From assembly GCF_001439665.1 (NCBI RefSeq), contig NZ_LMAK01000008.1, positions 1 to 64,000 on the forward strand: DNA of 64,000 bases. Direction: 5' to 3'. Source of the DNA: Formosa algae (lineage in GTDB: Bacteria > Bacteroidota > Bacteroidia > Flavobacteriales > Flavobacteriaceae). Positions 8,881-17,910 of the stretch are shown one piece after another. Position numbers and translations under genes: made by a program. The notes below the pieces were generated by a model, which did no database searches, was not told the origin of the DNA, and worked only from the letters and a program-made list of their open reading frames with translations. Position 1 is the stretch's first letter. Every line of letters starts with the position of its first letter.

Positions 8881-10110
8881 TTGAGAAAAAGAATAAAGGA
8901 AAAGGTTTTAAGTAAAAAAGATGTTTTTCTATTTACAATAGCTAATTTATTTAGAAGAGCAACTAATTTTATTTTTGTTATTCTATTAGCAAGAATATTG
9001 AATTTGGAGACGCTTGGTGAGTATAGTTCTTATACTTATTTTATTTCATTATTTATAGTAGTCACAAATTTTGGGTTTAATGAGTTTATAATAGCAAATT
9101 CAGAAGATGAAAAGATATTAAAGATTAATTTTACAGGTTTTTTTCTTTTTTCTTTATTAATTTTATCAGTGTTTTTTTTAATAGCTACTTGTTTTAACAT
9201 ACCCAACTATAGTTTATTTCTTTTAGTCGGAATAAAAATTTTCTTGGACACCTCTCTTATAAAAGTTCTTTTATCTTATTTTCAAGTGCTTAAAAAAGTA
9301 AATAAACTTACAGTTAGTTATCTTTTATCGAGTATACTTATTTTAATTTTCTTACTAGTAGCTTACTATTTTGAAAGTAGTATATATATCTTTTTAATTG
9401 TTTATTGTATAGGACTTGTAATTTTGTATTTCATTGCATTATTAGAAATTAAGCCCTTTGTTAAAATAAATTTTAGAAAGTTTTATGAAACAAATATTTT
9501 AAAAATAAAATATTATGGTTTGTCTTATATTACTGTTTCTATTTATATGTTAATACCCAATGTTTTTGCGGCATTATTTATTGGTAAAGAAGAATTAGGA
9601 ATCTATCAAGTCGCTTATTCAATAGCAAATGTAATATTACTTGTATCTATTTCATTTATACAATATTCTTATAGTGGGTTTTTAAAAATTAAATGTAAAA
9701 AAGCCTTTACAAATCGATTAAAAAACATTATCAAACAAGTTTTTTTAATAAATACTATTGTTATCTTTTTCTTCTTCTTTTTTGGTAAATTTATATTAAT
9801 AAATATTTATGGATCAGAAGTCTTTGAAGACTCTTGGTCATTATTAATGATATTATTATTAGCTAATATAATTCAATCTATATCTAGTGTTTTGGCTATA
9901 ACCTTAATAATTGCAAAATTACAAAAGGTAAAATTTAAATTGAATTTAGAATTAATAATTTTATCTCTAATATGTTCTAGTTTATTTATCTATCTATTTC
10001 AAATTTATGGTGTTGTTTTAAGTTTTATTATTGTATATGCATATAGTTTTTTTAGGTTTGCGGTTATAAATAAGAATGTACTTAATAAGTTTGAGAAATT
10101 TATTAAGTAA
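8881..10110 (+). CDS. Wzx-like polysaccharide flippase
   Basis: A 409-residue, very hydrophobic protein with about 12 predicted membrane segments and a basic N terminus. The pattern, including an early RRATNFIFVILLARIL..ETLGEYS block, fits the MATE/PST polysaccharide transporter superfamily that flips undecaprenyl-linked repeat units. The only workable start is TTG at 8881: an in-frame TAG lies three codons upstream and no early ATG exists. It is immediately followed by an insertion sequence, which separates it from the rest of the assembly genes. The family assignment is good; its substrate is unknown. Confidence 0.8.
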   Translation: MRKRIKEKVLSKKDVFLFTIANLFRRATNFIFVILLARILNLETLGEYSSYTYFISLFIVVTNFGFNEFIIANSEDEKILKINFTGFFLFSLLILSVFFLIATCFNIPNYSLFLLVGIKIFLDTSLIKVLLSYFQVLKKVNKLTVSYLLSSILILIFLLVAYYFESSIYIFLIVYCIGLVILYFIALLEIKPFVKINFRKFYETNILKIKYYGLSYITVSIYMLIPNVFAALFIGKEELGIYQVAYSIANVILLVSISFIQYSYSGFLKIKCKKAFTNRLKNIIKQVFLINTIVIFFFFFFGKFILINIYGSEVFEDSWSLLMILLLANIIQSISSVLAITLIIAKLQKVKFKLNLELIILSLICSSLFIYLFQIYGVVLSFIIVYAYSFFRFAVINKNVLNKFEKFIK

Positions 10111-10118
10111 TTATAAAA

Positions 10119-10166
10119 TATTAAAATGTATATCCGTAATTAATCAAGTAGTATTAAAATGTATAT
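10119..10166. repeat. 15-bp direct repeat at the IS left end
   Basis: TATTAAAATGTATAT occurs at 10119-10133 and again at 10152-10166, 33 bp apart. The first copy spans the left terminus of the IS and the second lies just inside it. It may be a sub-terminal transposase site or a trace of a one-ended event. Confidence 0.6.
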
Positions 10167-11109
10167 TTATTTAAAATCTACTTTTATGAATATCTTTAGT
10201 TTTACAGCCCATTTTGATAGTGAAGCATCTTGTATTTCTCATTTTAAATCAGAGAGAGATAAGATAGGAATTATATGTAAATGTGGTCATACCGAGCATT
10301 ATTGGATAAAAAGTAAATTAAGTTATCAATGTAAAAAATGTAACAAGCGAAAGACTTTAAAGAGTGGTACCATTTTACAAGATTCTAACCTTCCTTTTAT
10401 GGTTTGGTATAAAACTATTTTTTTAATGACAGCTACTAAAAAAGGCTTTTCTTCCAAGGAAATTCAAAAGCAATTAGGTTGGAAAAGATATGAACCTATT
10501 TGGGCTATGGTTCATAAATTACGTAAGGCTATGGGTAATAGAGATGCTAAGTACACTCTTGAAGGAATGATTGAAATGGATGAAGGTTATTTTACTGTGG
10601 AATCCTCAGAATTAGAGCAATCTAAGGGAGTTAGGGGACGTGGAGCTGTTGGAAAGAAGAATGTAGCTGTTATGGCTGAATCTACAGTATTAGAAGATAC
10701 TCAAACAGGAGAAAAACAAAGACAAGCTAGATATTTTAAAGCTAAAGTTTTAGAATCTCATCGAGCAGAGCACATCAACGAAGTGATTGAAGATTCTTTA
10801 GATGAAAAGAGTATTGTTTTTACAGATAAAAGTACATCTTATATAGATATTTCTGATTTTGTAGAGCTACATATTACTGAAAAATCTAACAAAGAAACCA
10901 CTGAAAAAACCCTAAAATGGGTACATATTACAATTAGTAATGCAAAAAGAAATTTTCTTGGAAACTATCATAAGATTAAAGGAAAGTATCTTCAATTATA
11001 CCTCAATGAATTTATATATAAACTCAATCGTAGATATTTTGGAGAAAAGCTATTCGATAGGCTTGTAATTGCTAGTATTACTGGATTGTGATGAAAAACG
11101 GATATTCAT
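10126..11109 (+). mobile_element. IS1595-family insertion sequence
   Basis: About 984 bp bounded by imperfect terminal inverted repeats: ATGTATATCCGT at 10126-10137 and ACGGATATTCAT at 11098-11109 (11 of 12 bases pair). It encodes one intact ISXO2-like transposase. The flanks are AT-rich and I could not fix an unambiguous 8-bp target duplication, so the exact ends are uncertain by a few bases. It sits between the flippase and pyruvyl-transferase genes without breaking either. Confidence 0.75.
10186..11091 (+). CDS. IS1595-family (ISXO2-like) transposase
   Basis: DDE-type transposase. An N-terminal zinc ribbon with two CxxC-like pairs (CKCGH and CKKC) is followed by a helix-turn-helix-like region (GFSSKEIQKQLGWKRYEPIW). 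The ISXO2 catalytic domain follows, with Asp in IEMDEGYF, Asp in VFTDKSTSY and the final motif ISNAKRNFLGNYH. The frame is intact, so the element may still be mobile. I prefer the ATG at 10186 because the zinc ribbon follows directly; a longer frame from ATG 10159 would add nine residues and start inside a 15-bp repeat next to the left end. Confidence 0.88.
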   Translation: MNIFSFTAHFDSEASCISHFKSERDKIGIICKCGHTEHYWIKSKLSYQCKKCNKRKTLKSGTILQDSNLPFMVWYKTIFLMTATKKGFSSKEIQKQLGWKRYEPIWAMVHKLRKAMGNRDAKYTLEGMIEMDEGYFTVESSELEQSKGVRGRGAVGKKNVAVMAESTVLEDTQTGEKQRQARYFKAKVLESHRAEHINEVIEDSLDEKSIVFTDKSTSYIDISDFVELHITEKSNKETTEKTLKWVHITISNAKRNFLGNYHKIKGKYLQLYLNEFIYKLNRRYFGEKLFDRLVIASITGL

Positions 11110-11144
11110 AAAATATAATATAAAAGTTAAGTAAATAGAGATTA

Positions 11145-12308
11145 ATGAGTAAAAATATTGTTTTGCTAGGAGCTTCGTTAGAAAGTGATAATAGAGGTGT
11201 AAATGCATTAGGAATTGGAGCTTTAACCTTATTAAAATATAATTATAAAAGTATTAATCCTAATATAATTACTTTAGGTCCACAAGAAAAAACTGTTGAA
11301 AAGTATATTTGGGTAGATAATAATAAGTTATTAGTTAAAATACATTATTTTAATTCTAAAACATTATATTTTGCTTCTTTAACCTCTTATAGATCCCCTT
11401 CAACTAATAAACTTATTAATATAATAAATGAGTCTGATTTGTTTTATGATATAAATGAAGGGGATAGTTTTAGTGATATTTATGGTTTTAAAAGAATTTT
11501 AAGACATTTTGCCGATGCAAATTTAGTGCTAAAGCTAAATAAAGAGCTAGTTTTCTTGCCACAAACAATAGGACCATTTAATACACTCATTGGTAAAATA
11601 TTGTCTAAACAAATTTTAAGTCGTCTAAATAAAATTTATGTTAGAGATGAAAAATTTGTTCATAATTTAAATCAATTAGGACTAAAGTTTACCAAAACTA
11701 TTGACATGGCTGTCTATATGAGTCCAAGTAAAGTTGATTTTAAGGTTCCTGCTAACACAATCGGATTAAATGTTAATGGCCTAATGTTTTATAATAGTTA
11801 TAAATCTATGGAAGGTAAATATAATTATTATAAAATGTTTATAAAGGAACTAATTGATTCTTTTATATGTGAAGGTTTTAGTATTATTTTAATTCCACAT
11901 ACATATAATCAAATAAGGCCTAACAGAGAAGATGATTTAGAAGCAATTAAAGATTTAAAAAACACTGTTTATAGTCAAAATAATAACGTGCTTTATTTCG
12001 ATAAAGATTACGATGCTCAACAAATTAAATATATTATATCTCAAACAATATTTTTTGCTGGATCACGAATGCATTCTTGTATAGCAGCCCTTTCTAGGTC
12101 TGTACCTACCGTCGGATTGGCCTATTCTTATAAATTTAGTGGTACATTTAATATGTTTAGTTGCGGTGATCATGTATTAAATTTAGTTAATCTTAAAAAA
12201 GAAGAAATACCAGATTTCATAAAAAAGATACATGCTATTTTTAATAATAGAGCTGATACTAAAAGTAAGCTTTTAGAAACAAATAATAGGGAATTGTTAA
12301 AATTATGA
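11145..12308 (+). CDS. Polysaccharide pyruvyl transferase family protein
   Basis: A 387-residue protein with the features of the CsaB/WcaK-type pyruvyl transferase family: an N-terminal GAS....NRG.NALGIGAL block, the FLPQTIGPF motif, and a C-terminal SRMHSCIAALSRSVPTVGLAYSYKFSGTF region. Family members transfer pyruvate from PEP to make ketals on glycans, although some are only glycosyltransferase-like. It is the first gene after the IS and overlaps the next gene by 4 nt (ATGA). That gene encodes an FrhB-family Fe-S protein, a partner often found beside this family in exopolysaccharide loci. Confidence 0.85.
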   Translation: MSKNIVLLGASLESDNRGVNALGIGALTLLKYNYKSINPNIITLGPQEKTVEKYIWVDNNKLLVKIHYFNSKTLYFASLTSYRSPSTNKLINIINESDLFYDINEGDSFSDIYGFKRILRHFADANLVLKLNKELVFLPQTIGPFNTLIGKILSKQILSRLNKIYVRDEKFVHNLNQLGLKFTKTIDMAVYMSPSKVDFKVPANTIGLNVNGLMFYNSYKSMEGKYNYYKMFIKELIDSFICEGFSIILIPHTYNQIRPNREDDLEAIKDLKNTVYSQNNNVLYFDKDYDAQQIKYIISQTIFFAGSRMHSCIAALSRSVPTVGLAYSYKFSGTFNMFSCGDHVLNLVNLKKEEIPDFIKKIHAIFNNRADTKSKLLETNNRELLKL

Positions 12309-13528
12309 ATCTATTAGAAGAAGTTATAGATCAGGATGTATGTGCAGGCTGTGGCTTGTGTGCTTCGATTAGTGATAAAATAGAAATGAAGCTTTCAAAA
12401 GAAGGATTCTTAAGACCTGATTTTTTACCAAATTCTATTTCAGACGATACTTTAGAGGATATTAGTAAATTTTGTCCTGGAATAATTGTTAAGCATGATT
12501 TAAACTATGATGTTTCAAATGTTTCTGATAATGTTTGGGGACCTTATTTTAACATAAGTAGTGGGTTTGCAACAAAAAAGGATGTAAGATACAATGGGTC
12601 TTCGGGAGGCGTTTTAACTGCTCTGTCAGTGTTTCTTTTAGAAACAAAAGAGGTGGATTGTATAGTTCATGTGGGAGCGGGAACTAAATTACCATATTTG
12701 AATGAAACTAAAGTGAGTTTTACTACGGAAGATGTCTTGAGTAATTCTGGTTCTCGATATGCGCCTTCATCACCTTTAGAGGTGATTAAAAGCTTATTAG
12801 AGGATAATCTTATTTTTGCTGTTGTAGCAAAACCTTGCGATATTTCGGCTATTAGAAGGTATCTTAATGTGAAATCAGAGTTTAAAAAAAACATTAAGTA
12901 TTTGTTTTCTTTTATGTGTGCTGGTGTACCTAGCATTGAAGGAACAAAAGAGACTATAAAAAAATTGAATGTTGATATAAATAATGTTAAAACTCTAAAG
13001 TATAGGGGAGAAGGCTGGCCTGGTTTTTTTAAAGTTGTTGATAAAAATAGCAAAGAATATAAAATGAGCTATAATGAATCTTGGGGGGGGATTTTAAATA
13101 AGCATTTACAGTTTAGATGTAAAATTTGTATAGATGGTACTGGTGAGTTTGCAGATATTACCTGTGCAGATGCCTGGGATGAGGCTAAGGGTGGTTATCC
13201 TAGTTTTCAAGAAAAAGAAGGTCAAAGTCTCATTATAGAAAGGACCTCAAAAGGAGTAGAACTTATTAATAAAGCAATTAAAGGAGGGTATATTATAAAA
13301 AATAAACCCTTTAATTTGAGAGATATTGATAAAATACAACCATATCAATTGACTAGAAAACAAAATATTATTTCCAGAAAAATGGCACTTAAAATGTTAG
13401 GTTATAATTTGCCTAATTATAATTTAAGGTCATTACTCTCTTTAACCGTTAATCAAAGTCCTCAAAAAATAGCAAAAAATTTTGTTGGTATGTTTTTGAG
13501 AAAACTAAAACAGAAAAAACATGACTAA
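12305..13528 (+). CDS. FrhB-family Fe-S oxidoreductase of polysaccharide locus
   Basis: A 407-residue protein. It has an N-terminal ferredoxin-like half-motif CAGCGLC (C13, C16, C19) with C57 in FCPG completing a possible 4Fe-4S site. The coenzyme-F420 hydrogenase/dehydrogenase beta-subunit fold follows, with further Cys in CKIC and ITCADAW. F420 is not expected in this lineage; the family includes flavin-dependent members linked to pyruvyl transferases and glycan clusters. The substrate is unknown. A run of eight G (13083-13090) encodes W260-G261-G262 in a very A+T-rich gene and could slip. Start and stop overlap both neighbours (4 and 8 nt). Confidence 0.8.
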   Translation: MNLLEEVIDQDVCAGCGLCASISDKIEMKLSKEGFLRPDFLPNSISDDTLEDISKFCPGIIVKHDLNYDVSNVSDNVWGPYFNISSGFATKKDVRYNGSSGGVLTALSVFLLETKEVDCIVHVGAGTKLPYLNETKVSFTTEDVLSNSGSRYAPSSPLEVIKSLLEDNLIFAVVAKPCDISAIRRYLNVKSEFKKNIKYLFSFMCAGVPSIEGTKETIKKLNVDINNVKTLKYRGEGWPGFFKVVDKNSKEYKMSYNESWGGILNKHLQFRCKICIDGTGEFADITCADAWDEAKGGYPSFQEKEGQSLIIERTSKGVELINKAIKGGYIIKNKPFNLRDIDKIQPYQLTRKQNIISRKMALKMLGYNLPNYNLRSLLSLTVNQSPQKIAKNFVGMFLRKLKQKKHD

Positions 13529-14459
13529 AACTTTTAAGAGATTTTTTGTGATCGGTACGGCAAAGTCAGGTACAACATCAATATATCAATATTTAAGTCA
13601 ACATCCAGAAATTTTTTTACCTAATGTAAAAGAGATTCATTATTATTCAGATGCTACGTCTAAAGTTGATTTTGATTTTATTAAACCTAAAAAAAATAAA
13701 ACATATCATACTAAAGTAATAAAAGATAAAAAAACTTATAATTCGCTTTTTGAAAATGCCACAACAGAAACATATTTAGGGGATTGTAGCCCTTCATATT
13801 TTTATGACAAAAAAGCGGCAAGAAAAATATTTAATGACTATCCAAAAGCAAAAATAATAGTGGTTTTGCGAGATCCGATAGATAGAGCATACTCTCAGTA
13901 TTTAATGGAAAGACGATTAGGTATAGAGGCAAATGATAATTTTCTTGACGCTCTTAAATCAGATTTTCAAAATACAAAACAACGCATTTGGGGTATAGAT
14001 CACTTATATGTTGATCATGGAATGTATTACCATCAATTACAAGAATATAGAAAGTTTTTTAGAGACGATCAAATTCTTTGTGTGTCTTTTCAAGATCTCA
14101 CAAAAGATACAGAAAAATCTCTAAAGGAAATTTCTAGGTTTTTAGAAATCGATTCTAATTTTCCTTTTGAATTAGAAATTGTCCATAACAAATATAAAAC
14201 TCATAGAAATTCTTTAACTAAAATTATATTAAATCATAAAAGCAAATTGTTTTCAGTAATGGATTATTTTCCCAAAAGCACAATTGATTTTATTAAAGGT
14301 ATTTTTTTTAAAGAAACAGATAAACCGATTATGGATAAGAATGCGTTAAAATATTTGCAGAAAGTTTATGATCAGGACATCAAAAACTTAAAAAACGATT
14401 CTCTTATAAGTTCTGATTTTTATAATTATTTAACTAGACATTTTGAGAATGGAGAATAA
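13521..14459 (+). CDS. PAPS-dependent sulfotransferase
   Basis: Transfers sulfuryl groups from PAPS, probably to a sugar hydroxyl. The 312-residue protein has the 5'-phosphosulfate loop TAKSGTTS (residues 13-20). Its 3'-phosphate-binding block starts KIIVVLRDPIDRAYS (about 112-125), including R117 and S125. These are the two hallmarks of the carbohydrate/heparan-type sulfotransferase family; no membrane anchor is seen, so it probably acts on a cytoplasmic lipid-linked intermediate. It overlaps the FrhB-family gene by 8 nt and the next glycosyltransferase by 11 nt. The PAPS-making cysC-cysD-cysN operon lies 5.5 kb upstream in the same locus. Confidence 0.9.
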   Translation: MTKTFKRFFVIGTAKSGTTSIYQYLSQHPEIFLPNVKEIHYYSDATSKVDFDFIKPKKNKTYHTKVIKDKKTYNSLFENATTETYLGDCSPSYFYDKKAARKIFNDYPKAKIIVVLRDPIDRAYSQYLMERRLGIEANDNFLDALKSDFQNTKQRIWGIDHLYVDHGMYYHQLQEYRKFFRDDQILCVSFQDLTKDTEKSLKEISRFLEIDSNFPFELEIVHNKYKTHRNSLTKIILNHKSKLFSVMDYFPKSTIDFIKGIFFKETDKPIMDKNALKYLQKVYDQDIKNLKNDSLISSDFYNYLTRHFENGE

Positions 14460-15453
14460 TTATTGTGCCATAATTTTATTAAATTTTAATGCATGGGAGG
14501 ATACAATAGAATGTTTGGAATCTGTTTTTAAACTCGAGGATGTAAATTATAAAGTATTTGTTGTAGATAATTCTATTAATGATGAATCCGTAAATAAAAT
14601 TAAATCTTGGGCTGAAGGTAATCAAGAAGTTAAAAATTCAAAAATTAATAGTTTGGTTTATCCTTTAGAGAAAAAACCGATTCCTTATCGCCTTTTTTAT
14701 GAGGAAGACGATATCGAAGATAATGACACTTCTCTAATTTTAATTAGGGCAAATCAAAACAAGGGGTTTGCGGCAGGTAATAATATTGCTTTAAAACATA
14801 TTGTTAATTCCAGTTTATATAAATTTGTATGGTTATTAAACAATGATACAGTTGTAAAAAAGGATGCTTTAAGTGAACTTGTGAAGGCTACGACTCCCGT
14901 AATGGGAATTGTTGGTAGTGTATTAGTTTATTATCATAAACCCGAATTAATTCAAGGTGTTGGAGGGAGGTTGAATAAATGGTTTGGGACTTCAAAACCT
15001 ATATTGAACGGTAAGTTTCTAAGTTCTTTAAATGAAAATGAAAAAATAGACTACCCTATAGGGGCTTCCATGTTAGTGACCAAATTGTTTTTAGAACAAG
15101 TAGGATTGATGGAAGAATCTTATTTTCTATATTATGAAGAATTGGATTGGGTTATAAGAGGAAAAAAGAAGGGTTTTAATACAAAATATGCGAAGAATTC
15201 AATTGTTTATCATAAAGTAGGTGCAAGTATAGGTACAGGTAAAGCCTTAGTTAGAAGTGAGTTTTCAGACTACTATACGCTTAAAAATAGATTAAAGTTT
15301 ACTAAGAAATATTATTTTAGATACCTTCCATTTACATATATTGGTTTTTTGATTGTAATTTTTAATAGATTGAAAAGAGGTCAAATTAAATATGCAAAAA
15401 ATGCTATTATGATAATGTTTGATAGACCAATTTCTAAATTTAAAAAGATATGA
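14449..15453 (+). CDS. Family 2 glycosyltransferase (rhamnosyltransferase-like)
   Basis: GT-A fold glycosyltransferase. The N-terminal ILLNFNAWEDTIECLES and VFVVDNS blocks and a LLNNDTVV metal/nucleotide motif (about residue 130) match the GT2 subgroup often annotated as rhamnosyltransferase, as does FLYYEELDWVIRGKKKGF. The C-terminal third ends with a hydrophobic stretch and a basic tail, suggesting membrane association. The ATG at 14449 is preferred over an in-frame TTG six bases upstream. With rfbBACD in the same locus, dTDP-L-rhamnose is a plausible donor, but donor specificity cannot be read from sequence. Confidence 0.88.
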   Translation: MENNYCAIILLNFNAWEDTIECLESVFKLEDVNYKVFVVDNSINDESVNKIKSWAEGNQEVKNSKINSLVYPLEKKPIPYRLFYEEDDIEDNDTSLILIRANQNKGFAAGNNIALKHIVNSSLYKFVWLLNNDTVVKKDALSELVKATTPVMGIVGSVLVYYHKPELIQGVGGRLNKWFGTSKPILNGKFLSSLNENEKIDYPIGASMLVTKLFLEQVGLMEESYFLYYEELDWVIRGKKKGFNTKYAKNSIVYHKVGASIGTGKALVRSEFSDYYTLKNRLKFTKKYYFRYLPFTYIGFLIVIFNRLKRGQIKYAKNAIMIMFDRPISKFKKI

Positions 15454-16763
15454 AATTGAAGGTTTCAAAAAAGAAACTATATTCTATTTGGTTATTTATC
15501 TTAATGTTGACAATCATTTGGCAAGATTTTTATTTAAGTACCGTAATAGGCAGAATAGGGTCAACTCCTTTAGTTGTCCTTTGCCCTTTTTTATTAGCAT
15601 TTGAAATTTATACAGCTTTTACTAATAAGAAATGGCTAACAATAGGAGGAGATATAGGACTATTGTTTGTATCCTTTTTAGCATTATTTCTAATAGTAAG
15701 TTGTGTTTATATTTCGTTTACAGTATTTTTTGGTGAGATTAGTTATTTAGGTGAGAATATCATTGTAAAAACTCTCAAACAATCAGTATATTATATTTTT
15801 ATTATCCTTTTGATTAGGAATTTAGATAATACTTTAACTAAAATTGATTCAGAGAAAATAGTCTCAAACCTTTCCTTTTATATCATTTTAATATTATTTG
15901 TAGTACTGTTAGTCGAAATAATGGAAATTAATAAGAATTGGATATGGCCTCAAAAACCAAGTGCTTGGAATTTTCTTCATTCAAATAGACATGAATATTA
16001 TTGGCGTATTAGATTATTAACAGCCGAATCTAGTTTTACAGGAACAATGGTGATGTTTTTTAGCTTGTTATCACTTTTATACACTAAAAGTAAACTAAGG
16101 TATTTTGTAGTAATTTTTTTCTTTCTAGTTTACCTATTTAATACGGATAGTAAGGGTTTCTTGTTGTCTTTTATTCTCGCCTTTATTTTATATATTATAT
16201 TTAAAATTAAACCTAAATATTTACTATTTGGTATTCTAATAGCAGGTATTATTTTTACTTTTTTTATTGTTCCTTATTTATCTCCTGAAAAAATTCATTC
16301 TTATTCAGTTTCATTAATGACTAGGTATACTGGTCTTATTGCAGGCTTATATTCTGTTATTTTTCATCCAATTGGTACGGGGGGATTAAACTATGTGTAT
16401 ACGTTAAATTATTTGGATGAAGTGAGTAAAATTACCAAGGTTATTTTAGGCGATTTTGCGAATACGGCTGAAATTCAAATTTATTTAGAAAGAGGTAGTG
16501 ATAAAAATATTGATATAAAATCTACAATTGGACATTGGGCAATTACTTTAGGTGTTTTTGGAGTAGGTTTATACATTTATATGTGTTATAAATTAATAAT
16601 TTATAACAAGAGTAATTCTTATTTATTATTTGGAACTTTTTTCTTCATTTTTATGACCATATTTGTTTTACCAATTGAAATGGAGTATCCATGTATTATG
16701 TTTTTGGTCGTATCTCAATTTATTTATTTAAAAAATAAAAATCAATTAGTTCATGAGTCTTAA
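15450..16763 (+). CDS. Wzy-like polysaccharide polymerase, multi-pass
   Basis: A 437-residue protein with about 11-12 predicted transmembrane segments and a longer extracytoplasmic loop in the second half, the layout of O-antigen/EPS polymerases (Wzy). Sequence motifs in this class are weak, so the call rests on topology and position. It begins within the stop of the GT2 gene (ATGA overlap) and ends inside the next glycosyltransferase gene (11 nt overlap). A second Wzy/WaaL-type protein lies two genes downstream; the two may divide polymerase and ligase roles. Confidence 0.7.
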   Translation: MKLKVSKKKLYSIWLFILMLTIIWQDFYLSTVIGRIGSTPLVVLCPFLLAFEIYTAFTNKKWLTIGGDIGLLFVSFLALFLIVSCVYISFTVFFGEISYLGENIIVKTLKQSVYYIFIILLIRNLDNTLTKIDSEKIVSNLSFYIILILFVVLLVEIMEINKNWIWPQKPSAWNFLHSNRHEYYWRIRLLTAESSFTGTMVMFFSLLSLLYTKSKLRYFVVIFFFLVYLFNTDSKGFLLSFILAFILYIIFKIKPKYLLFGILIAGIIFTFFIVPYLSPEKIHSYSVSLMTRYTGLIAGLYSVIFHPIGTGGLNYVYTLNYLDEVSKITKVILGDFANTAEIQIYLERGSDKNIDIKSTIGHWAITLGVFGVGLYIYMCYKLIIYNKSNSYLLFGTFFFIFMTIFVLPIEMEYPCIMFLVVSQFIYLKNKNQLVHES

Positions 16764-17910
16764 AAAATCTGTTCTTGTTGTGTCAGCTTTTTTTCCATAC
16801 CCAACCTTATTTGGAGGCGCATATGATATATGGGAAAAAATAAAAGGTTTACATCGTTTAGGTTTGGAAGTTCACTTATTGTTTACCGCGAAAACAAAAC
16901 CAAAAGAAGTAGATGTTTTTGAAGTCGAAAAATATGTTTCAAAGCTGTATTTTGTTCAAAGAAAAAATAGAATTATAGATCTGTTTTCTCAAAAACCTTT
17001 GCAAATTATGTCAAGAAAAGGGCTTGAGAGTATAATTATAAATCGTGATTTCGATTTTATTTTACTAGAGTCAGAATATGTGAGCTTAGTATTGAAAAAT
17101 AAAACATTTAATGCAAAAAAGTATATATTAAGAGTTCATAACGATGAGTCAAAATATTTTAATGAATTATCTAAAAGCACTTCTAAAATTTTTAAAAAAG
17201 CATACTATTTTTCTGAAGAGATAAAATTTAAACGATTAAGAAGTAGTTTGTACAATAAAATAGACAGACTGTGGTTTATTTCTTTAGATGAATTGGAACG
17301 TTTAGGTCAGAGAAAAAATAACGCAATTCATTTACCACCTCCGATTAATCAAAAATTTGTTAACCGTGATTTAAAAGGAAGACAAGTTTTGTTTGTAGGC
17401 TCATTATATATGGATAACAATCTAGAAGCTATTCTGTGGTATTTGAAGAATGTTCATGATTTTGTAGCAAATGAATTTTTAGATTATAAATTAATTATTT
17501 GTGGAAGTACTGGTGATAAAGGAGAAGAGTATTTCAGAGCTTTATTTAGTAAATATGAAAGAATTGATTTGCAATTAAATATAAAGGATTTAGAGGTTAT
17601 ATATAACTTTTCAAGTGTTTTTATTAATCCTATGAGACATGGCACAGGCGTTAAATTAAAATCAATAAATGCAATTGTAAATGGGCTACCAGTAATTTCT
17701 ACGACAATTGGAAGTGAAGGTGTTGGTCTAATAAATAAAGAAATGTTTTTTGAAGCTAATACTCCTGAAGAGTTTAAAATAAACACGATAAATTTATTGA
17801 AAACTAAAGATAAAAGTATAACAGTGATAAAAGCTCAAGAGCACCTGAGAAGTACAAATTATTTAACTATCCTAGAAAAAGAAATTAAGAGTTTAGATGT
17901 TCGTAAATAA
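16753..17910 (+). CDS. Glycosyltransferase, GT4-like
   Basis: A 385-residue protein with a two-domain GT-B layout. The N-terminal domain begins VLVVSAFFPYPTLFGGAYD (a Gly-rich loop near the start), and the C-terminal domain contains VLFVGSLYMDNN and a GTGVKLKSINAIVNGLPVISTTIGSEG block. This resembles the donor-binding E-x7-E region of GT4 enzymes, with Lys/Asn in place of the first acidic position. It overlaps both neighbours by 11 and 14 nt, so it is fully embedded in the assembly operon. The sugar donor is unknown. Confidence 0.82.
   Translation: MSLKKSVLVVSAFFPYPTLFGGAYDIWEKIKGLHRLGLEVHLLFTAKTKPKEVDVFEVEKYVSKLYFVQRKNRIIDLFSQKPLQIMSRKGLESIIINRDFDFILLESEYVSLVLKNKTFNAKKYILRVHNDESKYFNELSKSTSKIFKKAYYFSEEIKFKRLRSSLYNKIDRLWFISLDELERLGQRKNNAIHLPPPINQKFVNRDLKGRQVLFVGSLYMDNNLEAILWYLKNVHDFVANEFLDYKLIICGSTGDKGEEYFRALFSKYERIDLQLNIKDLEVIYNFSSVFINPMRHGTGVKLKSINAIVNGLPVISTTIGSEGVGLINKEMFFEANTPEEFKINTINLLKTKDKSITVIKAQEHLRSTNYLTILEKEIKSLDVRK

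Noticed and set aside
10159-10185. Longer transposase start at ATG 10159
   Set aside because: The added residues are not family-like and the ATG lies inside a direct repeat; ATG 10186 fits better.
10110-11125. Exact 8-bp target-site duplication around the IS
   Set aside because: The flanks are nearly all A and T; the best alignment is 7 of 8 and cannot be distinguished from chance.
12667-13053. 128-codon open frame on the minus strand
   Set aside because: Fully inside the FrhB-family gene, which has clear motifs in the plus frame.
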